From Brucella sp. BE17 (lineage in GTDB: Bacteria > Pseudomonadota > Alphaproteobacteria > Rhizobiales > Rhizobiaceae), in assembly GCF_039545455.1 (NCBI RefSeq), contig NZ_CP154468.1, positions 248,001 through 312,000 on the forward strand: DNA of 64,000 nt. The letters run 5' to 3'. Shown piece after piece: positions 47,348 through 57,811 of this stretch (its first letter is position 1; every line of letters begins with the position of its first letter). Below the pieces are notes generated by a model. The model did not search any database and was not told the DNA's origin. It was given only the letters and a program-made list of their open reading frames with translations. Made by a program: the position numbers and the translations under genes.

Positions 47348-48388
47348 ATGGCACCGAGGGCTAAAAGAGCGTCTGCTGGCAAAACGCAGACCTCTTCTGT
47401 GACCAACCCCAAGGCACCTGCGCCTGCTGATTACAGCAAAGAGCAGGAATTGCACGCCTATCGCGAGATGCTGTTGATAAGGCGTTTCGAAGAAAAAGCT
47501 GGTCAGCTTTATGGCATGGGCTTTATTGGCGGTTTCTGCCACCTTTACATCGGACAGGAAGCTGTCGTCGTCGGTATGCAAACGGCGTTGAAGTCCGGCG
47601 ATCAGATCATCACGTCTTATCGTGATCATGGCCATATGCTCGCAACCGGCATGGAAGCGCGCGGCGTGATGGCCGAACTGACCGGGCGCCGTGGAGGCTA
47701 CTCCAAGGGCAAGGGCGGCTCCATGCATATGTTCTCGAAAGAGAAGGGCTTTTACGGCGGCCATGGCATCGTGGGTGCGCAGGTTCCTCTTGGAACCGGG
47801 CTTGCTTTTGCCAACACCTATCGCGGCAATGACAATCTTTCCGTGACCTATTTCGGCGATGGCGCTGCCAATCAAGGCCAGGTCTATGAAAGCTTCAATA
47901 TGGCAGCACTCTGGAAGCTGCCGGTGCTTTATGTGATCGAAAACAATCGTTATGCGATGGGGACGTCGGTTTCGCGCTCTTCCGCTGAGACTGATTTTTC
48001 CAAGCGTGGCGCATCGTTCAATATCCCAGGCATCAAGGTTGATGGCATGGATGTGCGTGCCGTCGCGGCCGCTGCCGAATTCGCAGCCGATTGGGCGCGT
48101 TCGGGTAAAGGGCCGCTCATTCTCGAAATGCAGACCTATCGCTATCGTGGACACTCCATGTCCGATCCGGCGAAATACCGCACCAAGGAAGAAGTGCAGA
48201 AAATGCGCTCCGAGCACGATCCGATTGAGCAGGTTAAAAGCCGCGTGATCGAGAAAGGCTGGGCCACCGAGGAAGAGCTGAAGGAAGTTGACAAGCAGGT
48301 ACGCGATATTGTCGCTGAAGCTGCCGAATTCGCTCAAAATGATCCGGAGCCGGATGTTTCCGAGCTCTACACGGATATTCTGCTCTGA
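47348..48388 (+). CDS. pdhA: Pyruvate dehydrogenase E1 alpha subunit
   Basis: 346 residues. The thiamine diphosphate motif is [22 protein letters not shown] with IENN following; [27 protein letters not shown] and [19 protein letters not shown] are standard E1 alpha sequences. With PdhB it decarboxylates pyruvate and acetylates the lipoyl group of E2. It heads the pdhA-pdhB-pdhC-lpdA set; 17 bases separate it from pdhB. Confidence 0.97.
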   Translation: MAPRAKRASAGKTQTSSVTNPKAPAPADYSKEQELHAYREMLLIRRFEEKAGQLYGMGFIGGFCHLYIGQEAVVVGMQTALKSGDQIITSYRDHGHMLATGMEARGVMAELTGRRGGYSKGKGGSMHMFSKEKGFYGGHGIVGAQVPLGTGLAFANTYRGNDNLSVTYFGDGAANQGQVYESFNMAALWKLPVLYVIENNRYAMGTSVSRSSAETDFSKRGASFNIPGIKVDGMDVRAVAAAAEFAADWARSGKGPLILEMQTYRYRGHSMSDPAKYRTKEEVQKMRSEHDPIEQVKSRVIEKGWATEEELKEVDKQVRDIVAEAAEFAQNDPEPDVSELYTDILL

Positions 48389-48405
48389 TCTGGAAAGGTG
48401 TTGTC

Positions 48406-49803
48406 ATGTCTGTAGAAATTCTCATGCCCGCCCTTTCGCCGACTATGGAAGAGGGCAAACTATCCAAATGGCTGGTCAAGGAAGGCGACAATGTCACTTC
48501 CGGTGATGTGATCGCCGAAATCGAAACCGATAAGGCGACGATGGAAGTCGAAGCCGTGGATGAAGGCACCATCGGCAAATTATTGATCGAAGAAGGTGCC
48601 GAAGGCGTCAAGGTCAATACACCGATTGCCGTGCTGCTTGCCGAGGGCGAAAGCGCTTCGGATATTGCGCCTGCTGCCAAGGCCGAAGCCTCGAAGGAAG
48701 AAGCCAAGGAAGAGCCCAAGGCCGAACAGGAAAAGCCTGAAGAGAAGAAGGCTGATAGCGTTCCTGCCGCACCGAAGGTGGAAGTGGCCGCTGATCCCGA
48801 TATTCCGGCTGGAACTGAAATGGTATCGACCACGGTGCGTGAAGCACTGCGCGACGCCATGGCTGAGGAAATGCGCCGCGATGAAGACGTCTTCGTCATG
48901 GGCGAGGAAGTTGCCGAATATCAGGGCGCCTACAAGATCACGCAGGGACTTCTTGACGAGTTCGGTCCGCGCCGCGTCGTTGATACCCCGATTACCGAGC
49001 ACGGTTTTGCCGGTGTTGGTGTGGGTGCGGCCATGGCGGGCCTCAAGCCGATCGTCGAATTCATGACGTTCAACTTCGCCATGCAGGCGGTTGACCAGAT
49101 CGTGAATTCCGCTGCCAAGACACTTTATATGTCGGGTGGTCAGATGGGTGCGCCGATGGTGTTCCGCGGGCCTTCGGGTGCGGCAGCGCGCGTGGCTGCA
49201 CAGCATTCGCAGTGCTACGCTGCGTGGTACAGCCATATTCCCGGTCTGAAAGTCGTCATGCCCTATACGGCAGCTGACGCCAAGGGCTTGCTCAAGGCCG
49301 CAATCCGCGATCCCAATCCGGTGATCTTCCTTGAAAACGAAATCCTTTATGGCCATCATTTCGATGTGCCGAAGCTCGATGATTTCGTGCTGCCGATTGG
49401 CAAAGCGCGTATCCACAAGCAGGGCAAGGATGCGACCATCGTTTCGTTCGGCATCGGCATGACCTATGCAATCAAGGCTGCGGAAGAACTGGCGGGCCTT
49501 GGTATCGACGTCGAAATCATCGATCTGCGTACCATTCGTCCGATGGATATTCCGACCGTTGTTGAATCGGTGAAGAAGACGGGTCGTCTGGTGACTGTGG
49601 AGGAAGGCTTTCCGCAATCGTCGGTCGGCACTGAGATTGCCACCCGCGTCATGCAGCAGGCTTTCGACTATCTCGATGCGCCGATCCTGACCGTTGCTGG
49701 CAAGGATGTGCCGATGCCTTATGCGGCCAATCTCGAAAAGCTGGCGCTACCAACCGTGGCAGAAGTGGTGGAAGCGGTGAAAGCCGTGACCTACACGGCC
49801 TAA
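48406..49803 (+). CDS. pdhB: Pyruvate dehydrogenase E1 beta subunit with N-terminal lipoyl domain
   Basis: 465 residues. Residues 1-78 form a lipoyl domain with the lysine in [17 protein letters not shown]; a Lys/Glu/Ala-rich linker follows to about residue 135; then the transketolase-like E1 beta core ([46 protein letters not shown]). A lipoyl domain on E1 beta is a known trait of alphaproteobacterial complexes. The DNA of the lipoyl domain is nearly the same as the one in pdhC, suggesting recent copying or gene conversion. Confidence 0.97.
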   Translation: MSVEILMPALSPTMEEGKLSKWLVKEGDNVTSGDVIAEIETDKATMEVEAVDEGTIGKLLIEEGAEGVKVNTPIAVLLAEGESASDIAPAAKAEASKEEAKEEPKAEQEKPEEKKADSVPAAPKVEVAADPDIPAGTEMVSTTVREALRDAMAEEMRRDEDVFVMGEEVAEYQGAYKITQGLLDEFGPRRVVDTPITEHGFAGVGVGAAMAGLKPIVEFMTFNFAMQAVDQIVNSAAKTLYMSGGQMGAPMVFRGPSGAAARVAAQHSQCYAAWYSHIPGLKVVMPYTAADAKGLLKAAIRDPNPVIFLENEILYGHHFDVPKLDDFVLPIGKARIHKQGKDATIVSFGIGMTYAIKAAEELAGLGIDVEIIDLRTIRPMDIPTVVESVKKTGRLVTVEEGFPQSSVGTEIATRVMQQAFDYLDAPILTVAGKDVPMPYAANLEKLALPTVAEVVEAVKAVTYTA

Positions 49804-49816
49804 GGAGGGACTGGAC

Positions 49817-51175
49817 ATGCCTATTAAAATTACCATGCCCGCCCTTTCGCCGACCATGGAAGAGGGAAACCTCGCCAAATGGCTGGTCAAGGAAGGCGAC
49901 AAGGTTTCCTCCGGCGATGTGATAGCCGAAATCGAAACCGACAAGGCGACGATGGAAGTCGAAGCCGTGGATGAAGGAACGGTTGCTAAAATCGTCGTCA
50001 CTGAGGGCACGCAGGGCGTCAAGGTCAACTCCCTGATTGCTATCCTTGCCGAAGACGGTGAAGACGTGGCCGAAGCCGCGAAAGGCGGCGATGCTGCGCC
50101 GAAAGCGGAAGCGCCCAAGGAAGAGACTCCAAAAGACGAGCCAAAACCTGAAGACAAGCCCGAAGACAAGCCCGAAGACAAGAAGGAAACAGCCCCTGCT
50201 GCTTCCACCCCTGCAAAGGCTGAGCAGCCGTCCGCGGATAAGGGCAATCGCGTTTTTGCATCCCCGCTGGCACGTCGTATCGCCAAGGAAGCTGGCGTTG
50301 ATGTTGGTTCTGTGAAGGGCTCTGGCCCGCATGGCCGCATCGTGCAGCGCGACGTTGAAGCTGCGATCAAGTCTGGCGGCGCTCAGGCTTCTGCACCGCA
50401 GGCTGCGGCCTCTGCGCCAAAAGCCGTTTCGGATGATTCTGTTCTCAAGCTGTTTGAGGAAGGCTCTTACGAGATCGTACCGCATGACGGCATGCGCAAG
50501 ACCATTGCTCGTCGTCTGGTGGAATCCAAGCAAACTGTTCCGCATTTCTACCTGACGATTGATTGCGAACTCGATGCGCTTCTGGCCTTGCGTTCGCAGA
50601 TCAACGCGGCTGCACCGCTGATCAAGACCGAGAAGGGCGAGGTTCCAGCCTATAAGCTTTCGGTCAATGATCTGGTGATCAAGGCAACTGCCCTGGCGTT
50701 GCGTGATATCCCGGATGCCAACGTTTCGTGGACCGATGGTGGCATGATCAAGCACAAGCGGGCGGATGTCGGCGTCGCTGTCTCTATTCCAGGCGGATTG
50801 ATTACGCCGATCGTGCGCAATGCGGAAACCAAGACGCTGTCGGCCATCTCCAACGAGATGAAGGACTTGGCCCGCCGTGCCCGCGACCGCAAGCTGAAGC
50901 CTGAGGAATATCAGGGCGGCTCGACCTCGGTCTCCAATCTGGGCATGTTCGGCGTCAAGGACTTTGCCGCGATCATCAACCCGCCGCATGCGACCATTTT
51001 TGCAATCGGCGCGGGCGAACAGCGTGCCGTCGTCAAGAATGGCGAGATCAAGGTTGCAACCGTCATGTCGGTTACGCTTTCCACCGACCACCGTGCGGTT
51101 GATGGTGCATTGGCTGCGGAATTGGCGCAGGTGTTCAAGCGTCACATCGAAAACCCGATGGGTATGCTGGTCTGA
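49817..51175 (+). CDS. pdhC: Pyruvate dehydrogenase E2 (dihydrolipoamide acetyltransferase)
   Basis: 452 residues. One lipoyl domain (ETDKA near residue 41), a linker with the repeat [16 protein letters not shown], an E3-binding domain ([26 protein letters not shown]) and the catalytic domain ending [19 protein letters not shown] with the active His and Asp. It moves acetyl groups to CoA and forms the core of the complex. It begins 13 bases after pdhB. The linker is coded by three near-exact 12-base repeats (about 50150-50185). Confidence 0.97.
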   Translation: MPIKITMPALSPTMEEGNLAKWLVKEGDKVSSGDVIAEIETDKATMEVEAVDEGTVAKIVVTEGTQGVKVNSLIAILAEDGEDVAEAAKGGDAAPKAEAPKEETPKDEPKPEDKPEDKPEDKKETAPAASTPAKAEQPSADKGNRVFASPLARRIAKEAGVDVGSVKGSGPHGRIVQRDVEAAIKSGGAQASAPQAAASAPKAVSDDSVLKLFEEGSYEIVPHDGMRKTIARRLVESKQTVPHFYLTIDCELDALLALRSQINAAAPLIKTEKGEVPAYKLSVNDLVIKATALALRDIPDANVSWTDGGMIKHKRADVGVAVSIPGGLITPIVRNAETKTLSAISNEMKDLARRARDRKLKPEEYQGGSTSVSNLGMFGVKDFAAIINPPHATIFAIGAGEQRAVVKNGEIKVATVMSVTLSTDHRAVDGALAAELAQVFKRHIENPMGMLV

Positions 51176-51181
51176 TTTGAT

Positions 51182-51220
51182 AACGCCGCGTGTGAGCGAA
51201 ACACGCGGCGTTTCCTTTTT
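51182..51220 (+). terminator. Terminator between pdhC and lpdA
   Basis: A perfect 12-bp stem AACGCCGCGTGT/ACACGCGGCGTT with a 7-base loop, followed by TCCTTTTT. It implies that lpdA has its own promoter (51221-51316) or depends on read-through. Confidence 0.9.
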
Positions 51221-51316
51221 GCATGCCGACAGTTTCGGTAATCCGGGAATGCGCTCCGCACGATTTCTTGCGTATGATGCGGCTTCCATTTTCAGATGAT
51301 TTAAAGGCAGGATAAC

Positions 51317-52783
51317 ATGGCCGACAACATCTACGACGTTATTATCATTGGTTCGGGTCCCGGTGGCTACGTCACCGCCATTCGTGCGGCGCAGCTTGGG
51401 CTCAAGATAGCTATCGTCGAGCGTGAGCATCTGGGCGGCATCTGCCTCAACTGGGGCTGTATCCCGACCAAGGCGTTGCTGCGCTCGGCTGACGTTCTGC
51501 ATCTTGGCGAACATGCCAAGGATTATGGTCTTAAGCTCGAAGGTAAGATCACGCCGGACGTCAAGGCGGTGGTGCAACGTTCGCGCGGTGTTTCGGCGCG
51601 ACTGAACGGCGGCGTCGGCTTTTTGATGAAAAAGAACAAGATCGACGTGATCTGGGGCGAGGCAAAACTCGTTAAAGGTGCGTCCGGTCAAAATCCTGCG
51701 GAAATTTCGGTCGGCAAATCCTCGAAAGAGCCGCACCAGCCGCAAAACCCGGTGCCGAAAGGCGTGTTGGGTGAAGGCAGCTACAAGGCCAAGCATATTA
51801 TCGTTGCAACTGGCGCGCGTCCGCGTTCGCTGCCCGGCATCGAGCCGGACGGCAAGCTGATCTGGACCTATTTCGAGGCCATGGTGCCGCAGGAATTGCC
51901 GAAATCCATGCTGGTCATGGGATCGGGTGCCATCGGTATCGAATTCGCGTCTTTCTATAACGACATGGGCGTCGATGTGACGGTTGTGGAATTGCTGTCG
52001 CAGATCATGCCGGTGGAAGATGCGGAAATCTCGGCAATCGCTCGCAAGCAGCTTGAAAAGCGCGGTCTGAAAATCATTACCGAGGCAAAAGTTTCCAAGG
52101 TCGAGAAGGGCGCGAATAACGTTACCGCCCATATCGAAACCAAGGACGGCAAGGTTGAGAAATTGACGGTTGATCGTATGATTTCAGCGGTTGGCGTACA
52201 GGGCAATATCGAAAATCTTGGCCTTGAAACGCTGGGTGTGAAGACTGATCGCGGCTGCGTCGTCATTGACGGTTACGGTAAGACCAATGTCGAGGGCATT
52301 TATGCCATCGGCGATGTGGCAGGGCCACCTATGCTGGCGCACAAGGCCGAGCATGAAGGCACGATCTGCGTCGAAAAGATCGCTGGTCTGCCAAACGTTC
52401 ACTCCTTAGATAAGAGCATGATTCCGGGCTGCACCTATTGTAACCCGCAGGTGGCCTCCGTTGGTCTCACCGAAGCCAAGGCCAAGGAACAAGGTCTGGA
52501 TATTCGGGTCGGGCGCTATTCGTTCGCGGCCAATGGCAAGGCTATTGCGCTTGGCGAGGATCAAGGCATGGTCAAGACCGTCTTCGACAAGAAGACAGGC
52601 CAGCTTCTGGGTGCTCATATGGTGGGTGCGGAAGTGACGGAGCTGATACAGGGCTTTGTCATTGCTATGAACCTTGAAACAACCGAAGAAGAGCTGATGC
52701 ATTCGGTCTTCCCGCATCCGACCCTTTCTGAAATGATGAAGGAGAGTGTTTTGGATGCCTATGGCCGAGTATTGAATGCTTAA
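51317..52783 (+). CDS. lpdA: Dihydrolipoamide dehydrogenase (PDH-type E3)
   Basis: 488 residues. FAD-binding IIGSGPGGYVTAIRAAQLG, the redox disulfide GGICLNWGCIPTKALL, NAD-binding VMGSGAIGIEFASFY, and the catalytic His region HSVFPHPTLSEMMKES. It reoxidises the dihydrolipoyl groups of the complex. An insertion near residues 115-150 (SSKEPHQPQNPVPKG) is typical of the alphaproteobacterial PDH-linked type. A very strong Shine-Dalgarno for the next gene begins at its stop codon. Confidence 0.97.
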   Translation: MADNIYDVIIIGSGPGGYVTAIRAAQLGLKIAIVEREHLGGICLNWGCIPTKALLRSADVLHLGEHAKDYGLKLEGKITPDVKAVVQRSRGVSARLNGGVGFLMKKNKIDVIWGEAKLVKGASGQNPAEISVGKSSKEPHQPQNPVPKGVLGEGSYKAKHIIVATGARPRSLPGIEPDGKLIWTYFEAMVPQELPKSMLVMGSGAIGIEFASFYNDMGVDVTVVELLSQIMPVEDAEISAIARKQLEKRGLKIITEAKVSKVEKGANNVTAHIETKDGKVEKLTVDRMISAVGVQGNIENLGLETLGVKTDRGCVVIDGYGKTNVEGIYAIGDVAGPPMLAHKAEHEGTICVEKIAGLPNVHSLDKSMIPGCTYCNPQVASVGLTEAKAKEQGLDIRVGRYSFAANGKAIALGEDQGMVKTVFDKKTGQLLGAHMVGAEVTELIQGFVIAMNLETTEEELMHSVFPHPTLSEMMKESVLDAYGRVLNA

Positions 52784-52798
52784 ACAGGAGGTGGTCTT

Positions 52799-53062
52799 AT
52801 TCCACTGATCGACAATGGAGGGCCATGGCGGCGTGCCGCATGGCCTATGGTCAAATGGTCCACCGTGGTCGGGCTGGCGCTTGGCTTTCTGACGGGCTGC
52901 TTGAGTCTGCTCGGTGGAAACACCATATCGATCAATGGAATGGCAGTTGCGGGCTGGTATGGCGTCTGGACAGTGGCACTGGCGCTCGGCTTTGCCGGTC
53001 TTGTATTCGGCCTGATATGGGCCTTGGTATTTCGGGCTTTGGGACTTGCAGCGCGGCGTTAA
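52799..53062 (+). CDS. Small membrane protein between lpdA and lipA (start uncertain)
   Basis: Two helices (TVVGLALGFLTGCLSLLGG and GVWTVALALGFAGLVFGLIWALVF) in a protein with the basic end LAARR. A near-perfect ribosome site ACAGGAGGTGG (52784-52794) stands directly after lpdA. In this frame the first usual start codon is ATG 52847, some 55 bases away, giving 71 residues; at the right distance from the ribosome site there is only ATT 52799 (or CTG 52805), which would give 87 residues beginning with PLIDNGGPWRRAAWP after the initiator. I favour ATT, as in infC, but this is an inference. Function is unknown. Confidence 0.55.
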   Translation: MPLIDNGGPWRRAAWPMVKWSTVVGLALGFLTGCLSLLGGNTISINGMAVAGWYGVWTVALALGFAGLVFGLIWALVFRALGLAARR

Positions 53063-53178
53063 ACAGCGGCAATGCGTAGCAAAGCGCGCAAGTTGACATG
53101 ATCGGGCCCTGAGAATAGGACCTGACCCAATTAAGAAATGTTCGCTGGCTTGAATGTTTCGGATAGGCAGGAAACAGC

Positions 53179-54144
53179 ATGGTTACAGTTCTCGATCTGG
53201 TGAACCAGAAACGTGTTCGTCATCCAGAAAAGGCACATCGTCCGGATAATGAAGTTCTGAAGAAGCCGGACTGGATTCGCGTCAAGGCCCCTGTTTCGCG
53301 CGGCTATTCCGAAACGCGCGATATCGTGCGCTCCAACAAGCTGGTGACCGTCTGCGAGGAAGCGGGCTGCCCGAATATTGGTGAGTGCTGGGAAAAGAAG
53401 CACGCAACCTTCATGATCATGGGCGAGATTTGCACGCGCGCCTGTGCGTTCTGCAATATTTCCACCGGTATTCCGACAGCGCTTGATCCCAATGAGCCGG
53501 AAAACGTTGCCAAGGCGGTAAAGCAAATGGGCTTGACCCATGTGGTCATTACCTCGGTTGACCGCGACGATCTGGCCGACGGCGGTGCGCATCATTTTGC
53601 GGAAGTCATCCGTGCCATCCGTGAAGCCGCACCTGCTACGACCATTGAAATTCTCACACCTGACTTCCTGCGCAAGGAAGGCGCATTGGAAATTGTGGTC
53701 AAGGCACGTCCCGATGTATTCAACCACAATCTCGAAACGGTGCCGTCGAAATATCTCAAAGTGCGCCCCGGTGCGCGCTATTTCCACTCCATTCGCCTGT
53801 TGCAGCGCGTGAAGGAACTGGACCCGACCATTTTCACCAAGTCGGGCATCATGGTTGGCTTTGGTGAAGAGCGTAATGAAATCCTCCAGCTTATGGACGA
53901 TCTGCGCTCAGCCGATGTGGACTTCATGACGATTGGTCAATATCTTCAGCCGACCCGCAAGCATCATCCGGTGGTGCGCTTTATAACACCCGACGAATTC
54001 AAATCCTTTGCCACCATCGGCAAGACCAAGGGCTTCCTGCTTGTGGCGTCAAGCCCGCTGACGCGCTCGTCGCATCATGCCGGAGATGATTTTGCAAAGC
54101 TCAAGGCTGCGCGTGAAGCGCAAATGGCCAGCCGGACGTTCTGA
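53179..54144 (+). CDS. lipA: Lipoyl synthase
   Basis: 321 residues. The auxiliary cluster cysteines are in [13 protein letters not shown], the radical-SAM cluster in [12 protein letters not shown], and the C-terminal serine ligand in [12 protein letters not shown]. It inserts two sulfurs into octanoyl groups on lipoyl domains, including those of PdhB and PdhC encoded just upstream. It is transcribed in the same direction as lpdA and followed 3 bases later by a Coq10-like gene. Confidence 0.97.
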   Translation: MVTVLDLVNQKRVRHPEKAHRPDNEVLKKPDWIRVKAPVSRGYSETRDIVRSNKLVTVCEEAGCPNIGECWEKKHATFMIMGEICTRACAFCNISTGIPTALDPNEPENVAKAVKQMGLTHVVITSVDRDDLADGGAHHFAEVIRAIREAAPATTIEILTPDFLRKEGALEIVVKARPDVFNHNLETVPSKYLKVRPGARYFHSIRLLQRVKELDPTIFTKSGIMVGFGEERNEILQLMDDLRSADVDFMTIGQYLQPTRKHHPVVRFITPDEFKSFATIGKTKGFLLVASSPLTRSSHHAGDDFAKLKAAREAQMASRTF

Positions 54145-54147
54145 GAC

Positions 54148-54600
54148 ATGCCGCAATTTACGACCGTCAGACGGGTTCACCATCGGCCTGAACAGATGTT
54201 CGCGCTTGTTGCGGATGTCGAGAAATACCCGCAATTTCTGCCGATGTGCGAAGCGCTTTCCGTCCGCTCCCGTAATGAGCGTGACGGCAAGACATTGCTG
54301 ATCGCCGACATGACGGTCGGCTACAAGCTCATTCGCGAAACATTTACCAGTCAGGTTCTGCTAAAGCCGGACGAGAATGTGATCGATGTCAAATATCTCG
54401 ATGGTCCTTTCCGCTATCTCGATAATCGCTGGACTTTTAAGCCTGTTGAGGAAGGCAGCCAGTCCGATGTTGAATTCTTCATCGATTATGAATTCAAAAG
54501 CCGGACGCTTGGGCTTTTGATGGGCGCTATGTTCGATCTCGCTTTCAAGAAATTTTCGGAAGCTTTTGAAAAGCGCGCCGATCAGATTTATACATCATGA
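54148..54600 (+). CDS. Coq10/RatA-type START-domain protein
   Basis: 150 residues: FTTVRRVHHRPEQMFALVADVEKYPQFLPMCEAL, then IADMTVGYKLIRETFTSQV and VEFFIDYEFKSRTLGLLMG. This matches the polyketide cyclase/START family containing Coq10, which carries ubiquinone, and RatA, named as an E. coli ribosome-associated toxin. In Alphaproteobacteria it commonly follows lipA, and the ubiquinone-binding role is more likely. The gap to lipA is 3 bases, so they form an operon. Confidence 0.9.
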   Translation: MPQFTTVRRVHHRPEQMFALVADVEKYPQFLPMCEALSVRSRNERDGKTLLIADMTVGYKLIRETFTSQVLLKPDENVIDVKYLDGPFRYLDNRWTFKPVEEGSQSDVEFFIDYEFKSRTLGLLMGAMFDLAFKKFSEAFEKRADQIYTS

Positions 54601-54641
54601 TCACGTAGCGCTTCAGCCGGATTACGGCGGGTAGGAGAACC

Positions 54642-55955
54642 ATGAAGCGTATTGTGAAATTCATCGCAGGATCTTTCCTCCTTTTCGTCGCGATTGCCAT
54701 TCTCTGGCTAGGCGTGTGTCCGCCAGAACTCCTGCGTGTCGGTACGGGCTATGCGGCAAAGATCGTCTGTTCCAATGTCTTCATTGCCGGACGCGATGCG
54801 GATGACGTTCTTGCCGTAGACGTTCAGGCCCCCGGCAATCCGCTGCTTAAATTTCTGAATGTTTCCGTCGAGGAAAACACCGGTGTTGTAACCGCCCGCA
54901 TTTTCGGTTTCTTTGCGCCGAGCAAGGCCATTTTTCGCCCCGGTTTCGGCTGTGCGAATGTCCATACAGTCGACGCGCGGCCCGCTTGGGGCAGAACGAA
55001 CAGCCATGCGCCGCAGTCTTTAGATGTCGAATCTTATCCGGAGCTGCAACGATTGATCACGACCCCCCAATTGGCGGGGCCAGGTATGCGAGCGATTGCG
55101 GTTATGCATAATGGCAGGTTGGTCGCCGAAACCTACGCAGACGGGTTTTCCGCCGATACGCCGCTGCTCGGCTGGTCAGCGACCAAATCGGTCAGGGCCA
55201 TACTGATCGGAATGCGTATTGCTGAAAATCGGATGGATATGGCGGATAGCAACCTTTTTCCAGAATGGGAGGGTGATGGGCGTTCGAAAATCTCGCTTGC
55301 CAATCTCATGGCCATGGAAAGTGGACTGAAATTCGAGGAGAATTACGGTTTGGTCAGTGATGTCACGCGCATGTTGTTTCTTGAGCAGGACATGGCCGGG
55401 TACGCTGCGTCGCTTCCTCTCGAGGCTGCGCCCGGCACCACGTTCAGCTATTCGAGTGGCACGGCAAATATCTTGTCGAAACTGTTCATGATGAGTTTCG
55501 ACAGCCCTGAGCAGGCGCTCTCCTATCCTTCGGATGAACTGTTCGGGCCGCTTGGCATGAACAGCGCCATCATGGAGACCGATGCGTCGGGTGGACTTGT
55601 TGGCTCGTCCTATATGTATGCGACGGCGCGGGATTGGGCGCGTCTTGGCAGTTTTCTTGCGGACGGCGGCAGCTTGCATGGCAAGCAAATCTTGCCGACA
55701 GGTTTTGTCGATTTGATGCGAAAGCCCGCCGCGTCATCGGGGGGGCGGTATGGTTCAGGGCAGGTCTGGTTGCAAGTGGCCGGCGGCAAGGGTGCGCTTC
55801 CCGAAGATACATTCTGGATGTCAGGCCATGATGGACAGAGTATTATGGTGGTGCCATCCATGCGGCTTGCGGTGGTGCGGCTCGGATTAACACCTTGGCG
55901 GCTTGGCTATAAGGTACGAGATCTTGATACGGCGATTGTCGAAGCGTTGCGCTAA
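54642..55955 (+). CDS. Serine hydrolase, class C beta-lactamase family
   Basis: 437 residues. An N-terminal hydrophobic anchor (GSFLLFVAIAILWLGV) precedes the beta-lactamase/penicillin-binding-like domain: the nucleophile is in GWSATKSVRAILIG (SxxK), the second motif in FSYSSGTANILS, and the last in FWMSGHDGQSIMV (HxG region). Such proteins hydrolyse esters, amides or peptides outside the cell membrane; few of them give drug resistance. It follows the Coq10-like gene by 41 bases and may be part of that transcript. The substrate is unknown. Confidence 0.88.
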   Translation: MKRIVKFIAGSFLLFVAIAILWLGVCPPELLRVGTGYAAKIVCSNVFIAGRDADDVLAVDVQAPGNPLLKFLNVSVEENTGVVTARIFGFFAPSKAIFRPGFGCANVHTVDARPAWGRTNSHAPQSLDVESYPELQRLITTPQLAGPGMRAIAVMHNGRLVAETYADGFSADTPLLGWSATKSVRAILIGMRIAENRMDMADSNLFPEWEGDGRSKISLANLMAMESGLKFEENYGLVSDVTRMLFLEQDMAGYAASLPLEAAPGTTFSYSSGTANILSKLFMMSFDSPEQALSYPSDELFGPLGMNSAIMETDASGGLVGSSYMYATARDWARLGSFLADGGSLHGKQILPTGFVDLMRKPAASSGGRYGSGQVWLQVAGGKGALPEDTFWMSGHDGQSIMVVPSMRLAVVRLGLTPWRLGYKVRDLDTAIVEALR

Positions 55956-55959
55956 TCTT

Positions 55960-56448
55960 CTAATCCTGCCGAAGGTTTTCCAGTAACAGATCGAGTGCCG
56001 CGACAACCGTTGCCTGCCGGATTTCAGCCCGGCTCTTTGCGCCAAAGCGGCATTCGCGGTGCAGGGTTTGGTATCCTTTGCGTGCTGATGCGATATGCAC
56101 AATCCCGACCGGCTTTTCATCCGAACCACCTCCCGGCCCGGCAATGCCGGTAACAGCTATCGTGACGCCAGCGCGTGAATGCGCCAGCGCACCTTCAGCC
56201 ATTGCGATGGCCACGTCTTTTGAGACGGCGCCGGCGCGCTGGATCAATTCCATCGGAACACCGATCATCTCGTTCTTGGCTTCGTTGGAATAAGTGACAA
56301 AACCGCGGTCCACTACGTCGGATGAGCCTGCAATGTCGGTGAGTGCACTGGCAATCAGGCCGCCGGTGCACGATTCTGCCGTTGCGATCATCAAGCCTTG
56401 CTTGCGGCAGGCGTCGAGCACGGCGAGGGCTTTTTCTTCTGCAATCAT
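55960..56448 (-). CDS. pncC: CinA C-terminal domain protein (nicotinamide-nucleotide amidase)
   Basis: 162 residues, the short form of CinA. TAESCTGGLIASALTDIAGSSDVV and YSNEAKNEMIGVPMELI contain the catalytic serine and typical residues, and GIAGPGGGSDEKPVGIV closes the active site. It deamidates nicotinamide mononucleotide in NAD recycling. Its ATG overlaps the stop of ispDF by one base (TAATG), so it is translated with it. It converges with the serine hydrolase gene with a 4-base gap. Confidence 0.93.
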   Translation of the reverse strand: MIAEEKALAVLDACRKQGLMIATAESCTGGLIASALTDIAGSSDVVDRGFVTYSNEAKNEMIGVPMELIQRAGAVSKDVAIAMAEGALAHSRAGVTIAVTGIAGPGGGSDEKPVGIVHIASARKGYQTLHRECRFGAKSRAEIRQATVVAALDLLLENLRQD

Positions 56449-57656
56449 TACGGCACCTCGCCCGGATAGATCACGGTTGCGGTGGCAATGGCCGCAATGC
56501 CTTCGCGTCGCCCGACAAAGCCCAGCTTCTCATTGGTCGTCGCCTTGACTGAAACCCGGTCGGGAGCAATGGCGAGCATATCGCAAAGCGATCTTGTCAT
56601 GGCTTCGCGATGCGGGCCGATTTTTGGCGCTTCGCTGATAAGGGTTATATCGACATTGGCGATGCGCCCCTCTGCCTCACGCACGATTTTTGCCGCATAT
56701 TCGACAAATATATGCGAGGCGGCTCCTTTCCATTGCGGGTCGGATGGTGGAAAATGTGTGCCGATATCGCCCGCGCCGCGCGTTGCAAGCAGTGCATCTG
56801 TCAGTGCATGAAGGGCGACATCGGCATCGGAGTGACCGTTGAGTTTGGCTTCATGCGGGATTTTTACGCCGCACAACGTCACATGATCGCCGGGTTCGAA
56901 CGAATGCACATCATAGCCATTGCCTGTTCGAATGTCTGGAAATGCAGCGTGGTCTTGCCGCAGGCGCTTGTCTGCCATTTCTATATCCTTTGCCCAGGTA
57001 AGCTTTGTGTTGTCTGCCGATCCTTCGATGATGCGTACTTTAAGGCCCTGCCATTCGGCAATCGCCGCATCGTCGGTAAAATCCATGCGCTTGGCGGTAT
57101 ATGCCTTTTCATGCGCATCGAGAATGATCTTAAAGGGAAAGGCCTGTGGCGTCTGCGCCGCATAAAGGCCGTCGCGGGAGACCGTGGCGGAAATTGTTCC
57201 ATCCTTTGACGCCTTTTTAAGCGTATCGGAAACGGCAAGGGCCGGAAGGATGCCTTCTTGCGGCGTGAGGCAATTTGCGATGCGTTCAAGCAGTTTTTGC
57301 CCGATGAAAGGCCGCACGCCGTCATGGATCATGACGTAAGCCGGTTCATATGCTTTCAGCGCAAGAAGGCCGAGGCGGGTTGAATCCTGCCGGGTAGTAC
57401 CGCCATTCACGACGAGGATGGCGGGATGGTTTTCGGGCCTGACCGCTTTATAGAGCTCATGATCGTCGGGATGAATGACGACGACGATTTTGCCGATCCT
57501 TGGGCAATCCATAAAGGCGCGCAGGGTTTTTGCCAGCACGGCTTCTCCGCCAATCCGCCTGAACTGCTTGGGGCCTTCGACGCTCTGGCCAGCCCGTTCG
57601 CCTCGTCCGGCTGCTACAATGACCGCTGCTATTCTGGAAATGGTCTTCGCCTTCAT
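56448..57656 (-). CDS. ispDF: Bifunctional IspD/IspF isoprenoid enzyme
   Basis: 402 residues. The IspD half starts [14 protein letters not shown] and includes [15 protein letters not shown]; the IspF half begins [21 protein letters not shown] with the zinc ligands Asp and His in GYDVH, then [18 protein letters not shown]. It catalyses the third and fifth steps of the MEP pathway. Fusion of the two is usual in Rhizobiales. ATG 57656 is favoured over an upstream in-frame codon at 57713. It is divergent from dusB. Confidence 0.95.
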   Translation of the reverse strand: MKAKTISRIAAVIVAAGRGERAGQSVEGPKQFRRIGGEAVLAKTLRAFMDCPRIGKIVVVIHPDDHELYKAVRPENHPAILVVNGGTTRQDSTRLGLLALKAYEPAYVMIHDGVRPFIGQKLLERIANCLTPQEGILPALAVSDTLKKASKDGTISATVSRDGLYAAQTPQAFPFKIILDAHEKAYTAKRMDFTDDAAIAEWQGLKVRIIEGSADNTKLTWAKDIEMADKRLRQDHAAFPDIRTGNGYDVHSFEPGDHVTLCGVKIPHEAKLNGHSDADVALHALTDALLATRGAGDIGTHFPPSDPQWKGAASHIFVEYAAKIVREAEGRIANVDITLISEAPKIGPHREAMTRSLCDMLAIAPDRVSVKATTNEKLGFVGRREGIAAIATATVIYPGEVP

Positions 57657-57811
57657 TAAAAACGCACGATGGATGCGGAATAGTATTTTGTGCCGAGAAA
57701 GGCCAGATGCCAATTGTTTTATCGCCTCGTCTTTGTGCTTTTCCTTGCGTTTGAGACTGGATGGTGATTAAAGTATGAGCGTTAGTACTTCTGCACATGA
57801 AATAGGCATAT

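Noticed and set aside
49649..52132. An 827-codon open frame on the minus strand opposite pdhC and lpdA
   Set aside because: It is antisense to clear, conserved genes, its translation has no recognisable domain, and it follows from the codon bias of the sense strand.
52825..53079. An 84-codon frame starting at ATG 52825
   Set aside because: It is out of frame with the two-helix membrane protein and gives a Cys/Trp-rich product; the good ribosome site is too far for it.
54148..54600. A RatA toxin with a missing antitoxin partner
   Set aside because: The family is shared by Coq10 and RatA. Position after lipA and lack of a partner gene favour the ubiquinone-binding role, so no toxin system is claimed.
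54642..55955. An antibiotic resistance beta-lactamase
   Set aside because: The protein is membrane-anchored and belongs to the broad serine hydrolase family; the motifs do not match AmpC closely enough to claim resistance.
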